From assembly GCA_934281565.1 (NCBI GenBank), contig CAKQXI010000011.1, positions 1 through 31,664 on the forward strand: a DNA stretch of 31,664 nucleotides, in the 5' to 3' direction. Shown here in pieces: positions 22,777 through 30,611 of this stretch (positions within the stretch are counted from its first letter, which is position 1; every line of letters begins with the position of its first letter). This stretch comes from an uncultured Prevotella sp. (GTDB lineage: Bacteria; Bacteroidota; Bacteroidia; Bacteroidales; Bacteroidaceae). A program made the position numbers and the translations under genes. The notes under the pieces are model-generated. The model saw only the letters and a program-made list of their open reading frames with translations. It did not search any database and was not told the DNA's origin.

Positions 22777-25700
22777 ATGGAACCGAAATATACACTCACT
22801 CTTTCTTTCGATGTAAAACAGGAAGAAAAACAGAATAAAGAGATATTAGCACTCGCTTTTGATGAAGGAAAAGATTCCACAGTGTTAGGCTGCAAACTTA
22901 CCCTTAGTTCACTAAACATCAAAAAAGAAATGTATAAGCCTGGGTATATCGAAGCAGAGTTACAAGCATCGCCAAAGGGAGACGGATCAACATCTGGCAT
23001 CAGTAACATCAAGATTGATGATTTTAACTCATTGCTGGGTACCAAAGTCAATCTCAACGATGGCTTCCAAGATATAGCCCAGAACTATATTATATTTGAC
23101 TTCATTCCTGAGTATAAAGCCAATGGAGACCAAACATCGCTTTATATCAAACTTAATATATATAGCCCTGAAAAGATTTTATCTTTCAAAAAATACAGCA
23201 AATGTTATGTCGCAAAAAAACTTGGAGCAGACATTTTCAAAGAAATCGCTAAAAAATATTCTGATGTAATCACGAACCCTTCTATAAAACACCAACAACA
23301 TCTCTCCCTCAAAGATAGCGCTGACAACCAGACAGAGTTTATACAACCCTATCTGGTACAATACAACGAAAGTGCCTTGGACTTTCTTACAAGAATAGCC
23401 AACCGATGCGGTGAATTCATGTTCTATGAAGATAATACTTGGTACCTTGGCTTGAATATTGGGAAAGATGTCAATAGTAAAAGTATAGAGAACTATAACA
23501 GCTTATCTTTCCATCAGTTCAAGGATAGAGATATAGATACTTATTGGGCAAACAACTATATTGGAGAAGAAGAAGAAAAGGAAAAAGAGGAACAAAAAAA
23601 AGCTGGCACCTTGGCTTACGAAGGTCCTGCAGATGAGAACCTTTTCACTTACTCCCAAAAAGAGGCAAGTTATGGTAAAAGTCTTGGCGAGACTTACAAC
23701 TTTAATGACCCAAGTTTCTATTTTGAAAATCTAACCTCATGGATGAAAGAAGACGATGCATCTTCTATATTGGCAACCGTAACCATAGATCTCGCAAAGA
23801 ATGCCATAACAACAGGAACACATTACGAAGAAAAAACAAAAAAATGGAACGATGACAACTTTGAGCCATATAAAAAATCGAAAGAGCAATGTGGTAAAAA
23901 TAAAGAATCTACCATAGTAAGCCCTTTTAGTAATTACAATGCAATCCAGTATAGCAACTTCTACATGAGCATTAAAGAACGTGAGCAGAGTGTGGAGCGA
24001 AAGGCTATACATATTGATTTAGGTACCAACTACCAATCACTCAAGTTGGGTGATATTCTCAATGTACTAAATGGAAAATACATTATCAACAAAATCGCCA
24101 TCACGTGCAACAAAAAGGCTGTAACAAATGGAAATGGAGAAACAGAGAATAAACAATATACAACATTCGACATTGATGCCATACCTATATTGAAGATAGA
24201 GGAGAACGATCAGTGTTACCCTTTACCTATTAAAGACAGTATCATCAAGAAAGTAGAATCACAAACGGCAATAGTAACATCAACAAATGATCCTCTTGAA
24301 TTGGGAAGAATACAAATTCGCTACCCATGGCAAGAAAAAGTTTCTGGGCCTTCATCACCTTGGATTAGAATTGCCGCACCATTTACCTCCAAAGATGCAG
24401 CTATTAAATTCATGCCACAGAAAGGGGATGAAATCATGGTGGGCTACGAATATGGAGATATAGAACGCCCCTTCATGATTGGCTCATTAGCATCTACAGA
24501 AAATAATGGAGACAGCGAGAATAATTATATCATAAAATCTCCAAATGGACATTACATAAAATTCTCAAACCCCAAAAACTGGAAAGGAGCCCTCAAATCG
24601 TTCAGTCCAGCTATTGACACTTGGCTGACTTATCTCCCTTCAAGTGCAGACAAAATTAACCTCAAAGAACAAGGAAAAGAGTTTGCAGGTGGAATCACCA
24701 TGAGCGATACCTATGGCTTCTACAAAATCAGTATGTCAACTGAGAAACGTTCTGTATCCATCGCTTCTTCTTTGGGAAATGTGAAAATCGATGCATTGAC
24801 AGGCATCACAATCAGTGCTCCAAATGGAAATGTGAAAATCGTTGGTAAGAATGTAGAAATATCTGCAGGAAATAACTTGAAGATTACATCTGGCACTAAT
24901 ATCAAAAAGAGAAATGCATACAAAAATTGGACAAATTTTGGCCATTCGCTTAAAGCAAATTTAGTTGGAGGGGTTGTGGATGAAATTAAAAGTGCAACAC
25001 AAGTTATTGACCTTAGTCTTCTCAGAACCATAGCAGAGGCATTCTTGAAACCTATCGGTGGAACCATGCTTATCAAATCGAATCGATTCCTACGTTTGGA
25101 AGCAGGAAAAGGCACCACTAAGTTACCAAATACCGCTTTCCAAAAGAATAGTGAACAAGAAAGCGATAACATTAATGATAAAATCATAGAACTCAGGGTT
25201 AAAGATACTCTCAATGCAACCATAAGATTGATGGATTATTTCATTGATAGATATAAAAATGTAAACAAGAGGCTAAAATCTGCCCAAACTGAGTACTCAA
25301 ACAAATTGCAAGAATTAATTACCAGCGTTAAGGTTGATACTAATACAAAACTAAAATATGATGATAAAGAAATTGATTCTAAAGATATTAAGGCGAATAT
25401 CGAGACTGTAAAAGATATCATAGCCAAGGCTTTTGAAGATAGTTCAACAAAAAAACAATCATACGAAAAAATTGATAAGCTAACAAATGAACATAATTCA
25501 GAATTTGCAGATGCCAAGAGTAGTTTAATAATACAAGCTGAGAATCTATTCCAAATCATAAAAGATTACCTTGAGGATGTAAATGAAAAGAATAAAGATG
25601 TAATTATTAAGAATCGTATTTCCATCTCTGATACAGATTTCATCGGTAACCAATTCACCATACCTCAATATAGAAATGACATTTATAATGATCTGATAAA

Positions 25701-26247
25701 TATATCAAAATTGATTCAGAAAGAAGTGAACAATTTTGCTTTATATAAGGATAAAAAGGTAGACCAAAACTATAAAACTGCAACTTTCACACCTGAAGGA
25801 AAAAGAAGAATATTATACGATGTTCTTCAAGAACTAAAGAAAAAAGAATTCATACTCATACAAAATGATGGCGGTTTCTTAAACCTTATGTCAAGTTGGG
25901 TAGAAGACCAAGGAAGAAATCTGGCTGAAGTAGATGACCCTGAATCTGTCTGCAAAGACGAAGAATCTTGGAAAGATTTCCTTGATTGCATCAAACTATA
26001 TGACAAGGATGAGGATAATACGAAAAAAGGAATTGCAAAACTGGTTGGAACAGGTGTATTACATAGCTTTGATTGGGAAAATTTAGGAACAGGCTGGCAA
26101 GAGAATAACATACTTCATCCACAAGTAGAAGGTGAAATTCTTCTTTCAGACACAGAAGGAAATACTTGCAACATAAAAGGAGATGTTATACACAAGACAT
26201 CTTGCAGCCCTCTAAAAGAAGCTATCGGTATCTTAAAGAAAATTTAG
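22777..26247 (+). CDS. vgrG: T6SS spike protein VgrG/TssI, with long C-terminal extension
   Basis: This 1156-residue protein is far longer than a simple VgrG. Residues 1-480 correspond to the gp27-like hub (YLVQYNESALDFLTRIANRCGEFMFYED is the typical block). An OB-fold gp5-like domain follows at about 495-580 (DPLELGRIQIRYPW, then PWIRIAAPF, MPQKGDEIMVGYEYGDIERP). A beta-helix needle comes at 655-710 (SLGNVKIDALTGITISAPNG). Then comes a Lys/Glu/Asp-rich helical stretch at about 800-1070 with coiled-coil character, and a short beta end (GEILLSDTEGNTCNIKGDVIHK). VgrG trimers tip the Hcp tube. No known toxin motif is seen in the extension, so it may be an adaptor, a trimeric stalk or an unrecognised effector domain. 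Confidence 0.9.
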   Translation: MEPKYTLTLSFDVKQEEKQNKEILALAFDEGKDSTVLGCKLTLSSLNIKKEMYKPGYIEAELQASPKGDGSTSGISNIKIDDFNSLLGTKVNLNDGFQDIAQNYIIFDFIPEYKANGDQTSLYIKLNIYSPEKILSFKKYSKCYVAKKLGADIFKEIAKKYSDVITNPSIKHQQHLSLKDSADNQTEFIQPYLVQYNESALDFLTRIANRCGEFMFYEDNTWYLGLNIGKDVNSKSIENYNSLSFHQFKDRDIDTYWANNYIGEEEEKEKEEQKKAGTLAYEGPADENLFTYSQKEASYGKSLGETYNFNDPSFYFENLTSWMKEDDASSILATVTIDLAKNAITTGTHYEEKTKKWNDDNFEPYKKSKEQCGKNKESTIVSPFSNYNAIQYSNFYMSIKEREQSVERKAIHIDLGTNYQSLKLGDILNVLNGKYIINKIAITCNKKAVTNGNGETENKQYTTFDIDAIPILKIEENDQCYPLPIKDSIIKKVESQTAIVTSTNDPLELGRIQIRYPWQEKVSGPSSPWIRIAAPFTSKDAAIKFMPQKGDEIMVGYEYGDIERPFMIGSLASTENNGDSENNYIIKSPNGHYIKFSNPKNWKGALKSFSPAIDTWLTYLPSSADKINLKEQGKEFAGGITMSDTYGFYKISMSTEKRSVSIASSLGNVKIDALTGITISAPNGNVKIVGKNVEISAGNNLKITSGTNIKKRNAYKNWTNFGHSLKANLVGGVVDEIKSATQVIDLSLLRTIAEAFLKPIGGTMLIKSNRFLRLEAGKGTTKLPNTAFQKNSEQESDNINDKIIELRVKDTLNATIRLMDYFIDRYKNVNKRLKSAQTEYSNKLQELITSVKVDTNTKLKYDDKEIDSKDIKANIETVKDIIAKAFEDSSTKKQSYEKIDKLTNEHNSEFADAKSSLIIQAENLFQIIKDYLEDVNEKNKDVIIKNRISISDTDFIGNQFTIPQYRNDIYNDLINISKLIQKEVNNFALYKDKKVDQNYKTATFTPEGKRRILYDVLQELKKKEFILIQNDGGFLNLMSSWVEDQGRNLAEVDDPESVCKDEESWKDFLDCIKLYDKDEDNTKKGIAKLVGTGVLHSFDWENLGTGWQENNILHPQVEGEILLSDTEGNTCNIKGDVIHKTSCSPLKEAIGILKKI

Positions 26248-26291
26248 CTTATTTACCATCATTATTCACCAACTAACACATAAAGAATATT

Positions 26292-28079
26292 ATGGAAACA
26301 ATTTACGAGCAATGGAAAAAAGTATTGGATGACTTCAAAGCCAGCGTAGACAAAGAGTTAAATGAAGTCAGACGCTGCAAGGCTGAGATGCAACAGATAA
26401 AGTTAGACATTATTGACCAATTTAGCAAGGGGCAATATTTTAGAGACGACCAACGTATCATCATCTCTGCCCCCGAAATTATCATTGGAGATGTCAGCAA
26501 GGATGGTACATTGAATACCACAGGCACCTCTACTGTCATCATACGTTCCAATAAAATCTGCCAAGAGGGTGTTGGCGATCTTAAAGGAAATGGAGGTAGC
26601 ATTACCAACAAGGCTTCCGAAATCAAGAACATCTGTATTGACCCAGGCATTGATGGAATAGAAGAAGTTGTCAGCAATCAATCCCAGTACATTGTACAAG
26701 CCCAAGGCATTACCCTACAAAGCGAGGAAACCAAGGGAGTTTTTACAGAAGTCCCCTCTACCAGTATTGGTGAGATAAACTTGAAAGCAGACAAACATAT
26801 CCATTTAGATGCTATCGCTCCTCTAAAGGGAAGTAAAAAAAGCATTGAAGATATTACCAATGCTAAAAAAACAAGCAAAAGTGACCTTGAAAAAAAATCT
26901 AATAACAAACTGAAAGGCATTAAGAAGAAAATGACTAAGTTTGCCAAACTCTTGGAGGATGGACAAAAGCTATTTGCTGGGGATAAGTCCATACGTAGCA
27001 CATATAAAACTGCAGACGAACTGCATAACCAGATAAAGGCTGCATCCAATATCTTATGCCAAGAGATCAATGAATATCAAGAAGCCACATCCAACCTTGC
27101 AGAAACAAATCGACAAATAAAATGTTTGGAGGATAAGAAGACAGAAATCACGGAAAAAGAGGGTCAAAAGGATAAAGGTACAGGCACTTCCGTAGATATT
27201 CAGGCTGAAAGCACCAGGATTAAGTCTATCAATGCAGACAATGAGATTTGTTGTAACCCAGGGGCTGGTCTTGATATTCGTGCAAAAGATATCAAAATAC
27301 AATCTACCGATGAAAAGGGTGCGGTAGTGGATGAAAGCTCGTTGGATATTCTCACCCACTCCATCAACTTATCAACTATCAATCCCAAGCACGAAGAAAA
27401 CACTTCTGATATTCCTGCCGAAGGTGATGTACATATTACATCTAAGAACATCGTTATGGAATCCGTTGACAGGGAGTTTAAGGATAATAAGATGTCTGAG
27501 AAAGCCTTGACCAAAAACGGATGTATCAAGATGCGTGCCGAGACCGTGGATGTATCAACCAATGATACGGAAGGTAAGGCTACTGGAAAATTCAATGTCA
27601 ACAGTAAGAACATAGCCTTGAAGTCTATGGATGTAAACAAGGAGAAACGTACCGACACGGAATTGACCAAGGACAGCACGATGGTCCTTGTTTCCGACAA
27701 GATATATGCTGGCAGTCCAGACAAGGAGAAGTTAAGTCAATCAATCCAGATTTCTTCCGACAAGGTGGCAATCTTTGCCAAAACTACTGCAGAAATGAAG
27801 CAAGACGAGAAAGCAACACTTCAATTAGACGGTGGAAATACTGCCATATCGGGTAGCAAGACCAATGTATTCGGTGAGACTACTGTCAATGGAAAGACGA
27901 CTTTCAAAGCTGAAACATCTTTTGGTAAGGCAACTATTGACAATGCCGAAATCACGAAATCGTTCAAAAGTCCTACAACTTCTGAAGGTACTGCCACACC
28001 AAGTTCTTCATCTACCGACAAGATTGCAACCAAGCTGCAATTGGAAGATGTTCCAAAAGACGAAAGCGAAAGTAAATAA
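26292..28079 (+). CDS. Beta-repeat and coiled-coil protein, probable spike extension
   Basis: I do not recognise a named family. The 595 residues split into a helical N-terminus (1-50), a beta-repeat zone (52-190, units such as RIIISAPEIIIGD and INLKADKHIHLDA), a charged coiled coil (about 190-300), a second beta-repeat zone (305-560), and a Ser/Thr-rich tail. The second zone repeats a short unit: DIRAKDIKIQST, DILTHSINLST, HITSKNIVMES, MRAETVDVST, NVNSKNIALKS. This resembles the gp5/VgrG needle and the needle part of the neighbouring VgrG. No signal peptide is visible, so it acts in the cytoplasm or is carried with the spike. Placement between vgrG and the PAAR-like gene supports an elongated spike piece. 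Confidence 0.7.
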   Translation: METIYEQWKKVLDDFKASVDKELNEVRRCKAEMQQIKLDIIDQFSKGQYFRDDQRIIISAPEIIIGDVSKDGTLNTTGTSTVIIRSNKICQEGVGDLKGNGGSITNKASEIKNICIDPGIDGIEEVVSNQSQYIVQAQGITLQSEETKGVFTEVPSTSIGEINLKADKHIHLDAIAPLKGSKKSIEDITNAKKTSKSDLEKKSNNKLKGIKKKMTKFAKLLEDGQKLFAGDKSIRSTYKTADELHNQIKAASNILCQEINEYQEATSNLAETNRQIKCLEDKKTEITEKEGQKDKGTGTSVDIQAESTRIKSINADNEICCNPGAGLDIRAKDIKIQSTDEKGAVVDESSLDILTHSINLSTINPKHEENTSDIPAEGDVHITSKNIVMESVDREFKDNKMSEKALTKNGCIKMRAETVDVSTNDTEGKATGKFNVNSKNIALKSMDVNKEKRTDTELTKDSTMVLVSDKIYAGSPDKEKLSQSIQISSDKVAIFAKTTAEMKQDEKATLQLDGGNTAISGSKTNVFGETTVNGKTTFKAETSFGKATIDNAEITKSFKSPTTSEGTATPSSSSTDKIATKLQLEDVPKDESESK

Positions 28080-28135
28080 GGTCTATTTTATCACTTGCGA
28101 AACTTGAATCATTAATATAATAGGAGTAAAAGAAT

Positions 28136-28525
28136 ATGCCAAAATATGTTTGCATGGGAGCTATGATGCAATGTTCCTTCGGCATGGCACCATCACAGCT
28201 CATCGTTATGGATCCTACTCGCCCTATGATACAAGGTAAGTTCAAGGCTAACATCATGGACTTCACACCGATGGTGAACATTCCACCTTTCGGTATGTGC
28301 CAATCTATGACTAACCCTACTGTATCCGCTGCTACCGCTGCAGCTTTTGGCGTGTTGACCCCTATGCCTTGTGTACCTGTCATCACAGCACCGTGGTCGC
28401 CAGGTGGACAACAAAAGATTTGTAATTTTCCAGCTCTTTTAGAGAATGGCAAATGCCTCTGCTCATGGGGTGGTAATATCAGCATTAACTATCCTGGGCA
28501 CACAGAAATGATAGATGGAAAGTAA
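28136..28525 (+). CDS. PAAR-like tip protein (DUF4280)
   Basis: This 129-residue protein fits DUF4280, the PAAR-like family. Cysteines recur through the chain: C6, C13, C54, C79, and a late pair in KCLCSWGG. They accompany Gly/Pro/Met-rich turns (MGAMMQCSFGMAPS, PMVNIPPFGMCQSMTNP, TPMPCVPVITAPW, and C-terminal GNISINYPG). PAAR proteins cap the VgrG spike and bind a metal. No effector domain is fused to it. The start has AGGAG nine bases upstream. It supports reading this locus as a complete spike set: VgrG, needle-like protein and tip. Confidence 0.87.
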   Translation: MPKYVCMGAMMQCSFGMAPSQLIVMDPTRPMIQGKFKANIMDFTPMVNIPPFGMCQSMTNPTVSAATAAAFGVLTPMPCVPVITAPWSPGGQQKICNFPALLENGKCLCSWGGNISINYPGHTEMIDGK

Positions 28526-28538
28526 TGTTGAGTGTTGA

Positions 28539-29873
28539 ATGTTGAATTATAGGTTTCTCCTTTTTCTGCTTATCATTTCTTGGGCAAGTACAATAACTGC
28601 TCAAGACATGAAGATTGAGAACTTTAGCCGATTGAAAAAGAAGTTCTTGCAGCACAAGTCGTTTAGTACCGACAAGACACAGGCTATTCTTGACCTCTAT
28701 ACGAGTGGGAAAGGATTTACCTTCAAGGCCGACGGAGAAAACGATGCGACCGCTAAAGAGGAAGATGACAAAATTACATTGCTCTTGCCTCACAAGACAC
28801 ACTTCATTCTTATCAAGCACCCTGAATATGGTGAACTGGTCTGGAAAGTGCCCTCAAAAGCAAAGGTTTTGAAAAAGAAGAAGCATTACCGTTGCGACTT
28901 GCTGACCAACAGTCCCAAGAAAGAATATCATATCAGCAAACAATGGGCTGTATTCTATGTGCAACCACAGAATGCCATCCTTTATGTTGACAGTACCATG
29001 CACTTTGTGCGCAATGGAAAGGCACAAGTATATTTGCCCTTGGGAAATCATGCTTGTAAGGTTGAAGCACCATTCTACGAGCCTTGGGAGGGAACTATTT
29101 GCTTGAACGACAGTGAAAGGATAGATCAACAAGTCAATCTGGAACCCATCTATTCTTATCTTACTGTAAGAACTCCTCTCCAAGACTGTACCATTCTACT
29201 AAATGGCAACCCTATCGGTAATGCGCAGACTATTTCCAACCGACTGGTAGCTGGTCGTTATCGCCTCACCATCGTCAACAAGAGTATTTGTTACTATAAC
29301 GACTGGATAGACATAAAACCTACAGAGAAGAAAGTCATCGACATCACGGAGAAAGACTTGAACCCAATATCTATCCCCTCTTATATGACAGCAGCCCAGT
29401 TGGCAGAGCTTCCACCAAGCAAGCATCCTTTCCTCAATGATAACGTTCAGGCACCAGTACACATCATCGCCCCAGACAGCGAGACTTCAATACTCATCAA
29501 CCGAGAGAAGAAAGGCGAAGGAGAATGGGAAGGCGTACTGCCTAAAGGATTTTATGCCATCAACACAGAGAAAGAGGGCTTGGAATCGGCTACTTATTAT
29601 CTATGGATAGAAAATGAATGGGAGCAGGTTGTCAATCTCTCCACTCCGCAATCTGCCTACGGTATGCTAAACGTACAAAGCAATGTCGTGGATGCCGAGA
29701 TATTCGTCAACGGAATAGCCTCTGGAAGAACCCCTTTTATCATTCACAACCTACCTGCCAACCATACCTACCAAATCAAGCTCAAGAAGAAAGGGCACAA
29801 AGACATTTCCAAAGCCATTTACATTCGTGGCAATGAAATGAACAACATAACTATAAACATGAAAATAAAATAA
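28539..29873 (+). CDS. Exported PEGA-domain protein of the T6SS locus
   Basis: This 444-residue protein begins with a clear signal peptide (YRFLLFLLIISWASTITAQ). The mature part is beta-rich. The C-terminal 70 residues are a PEGA domain: GMLNVQSNVVDAEIFVNG, then SGRTPFIIHNLP, then IKLKKKGHKDISK. An earlier stretch, SYLTVRTPLQDCTILLNG, looks like a second, diverged copy near residues 205-250. PEGA domains bind cell-envelope surfaces. The gene starts 14 bases after the PAAR-like stop, inside a short GTTGAATGTTGA-type repeat. Because Bacteroidetes T6SS lacks TssJLM and uses other envelope proteins (TssN-R), this could be an envelope anchor of the machine; I cannot assign it to one of those families. 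Confidence 0.72.
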   Translation: MLNYRFLLFLLIISWASTITAQDMKIENFSRLKKKFLQHKSFSTDKTQAILDLYTSGKGFTFKADGENDATAKEEDDKITLLLPHKTHFILIKHPEYGELVWKVPSKAKVLKKKKHYRCDLLTNSPKKEYHISKQWAVFYVQPQNAILYVDSTMHFVRNGKAQVYLPLGNHACKVEAPFYEPWEGTICLNDSERIDQQVNLEPIYSYLTVRTPLQDCTILLNGNPIGNAQTISNRLVAGRYRLTIVNKSICYYNDWIDIKPTEKKVIDITEKDLNPISIPSYMTAAQLAELPPSKHPFLNDNVQAPVHIIAPDSETSILINREKKGEGEWEGVLPKGFYAINTEKEGLESATYYLWIENEWEQVVNLSTPQSAYGMLNVQSNVVDAEIFVNGIASGRTPFIIHNLPANHTYQIKLKKKGHKDISKAIYIRGNEMNNITINMKIK

Positions 29874-29882
29874 CTTAAGAAT

Positions 29883-30611
29883 ATGAGAAAGAGTATTTCT
29901 TTTTTACTGGGTGAAGTTGAAAGCAAGATGAGTGGCTATGTTGCGCTCATGAACTACAACTACTTCAACTTATGTGTCAAGGCAGAACCAGCTTCCTTGC
30001 TTTCCATAACTGTAGAATACGACAAGAATAGTTTCGACATAGAGCAAGTTGCGGATGTGGCGATGCCACAAGAGAACCAACTTCAGATATATCCCAAGGA
30101 CCCTGCATTGTTGTTTGCCATAGGCAAGGCCATTGCCACTTCACATCCTGAGTTCAAGCAAGATATTGTAGTAGACAAAGATAATGAAGAAGAAAATCCC
30201 GACAACAGCGAAAAGGATGACGATGCCGACAAGAGCATACTCTTGACCATGCCTGTTGTGAACAAGGACAGGAGAGATGCATTAATGGATGGGATCGACT
30301 TACTCTATAATGAGACTAAGACACAGTTGGATGCAAACTTTAACCTCTATACACAAAAACTTGCTCTCAAATTAGAGAATGCTTCTCCTGAAGAAATCAA
30401 TGAGGCTAAAGAGGCGTTGGAAAACATTAGAAAACAACACAATGACCTTGCCAAGGAATATCATGAGAACAAGGAAAAGGAAATAGAGACTGCTTACCAA
30501 CTCTATCTTGAGAAGCAAGCTGAACAGGAAAAGAACAAGCAAGAGCAAGAAGCTGCTACCAATAAAGAGGCAGGACTCGGCTTCAAGATGCCCGATATGC
30601 CTAAAGAATGA
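29883..30611 (+). CDS. Ribosome-recycling-factor-like protein of the T6SS operon
   Basis: The 242 residues follow the order of RRF. An N-terminal helix (1-35) runs into SLLSITVEYDKNSFDIEQVA (38-57), which aligns with the RRF block SLL...VEYYGTPTPL-QLA. Then LQIYPKDPALLFAIGKAIATS (67-87) fits RRF L-I-x-x-x-D-x-x...A-x-x-KAI-x-x-S. After an acidic insert (97-117), LTMPVVNKDRRDAL matches RRF P-x-P-x-LT-x-E-RR-x-x-L, followed by the long helices of domain I (about 128-205). A Lys/Glu/Gln-rich tail is extra. Canonical RRF has about 185 residues. The Arg residues used on the ribosome (R-N-V-R-R in the third helix) are replaced by D-A-N-F-N, and RTGRA by CVKAE. So the fold may have been reused for another partner. 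The stop overlaps the E1-like start (ATGA). Homology is by eye. Confidence 0.65.
   Translation: MRKSISFLLGEVESKMSGYVALMNYNYFNLCVKAEPASLLSITVEYDKNSFDIEQVADVAMPQENQLQIYPKDPALLFAIGKAIATSHPEFKQDIVVDKDNEEENPDNSEKDDDADKSILLTMPVVNKDRRDALMDGIDLLYNETKTQLDANFNLYTQKLALKLENASPEEINEAKEALENIRKQHNDLAKEYHENKEKEIETAYQLYLEKQAEQEKNKQEQEAATNKEAGLGFKMPDMPKE

Noticed and set aside
29883..30611. Housekeeping ribosome recycling factor (frr)
   Set aside because: It is about 55 residues longer, has an acidic insert, lacks the conserved basic residues, and is coupled to an E1-like gene in a T6SS operon.
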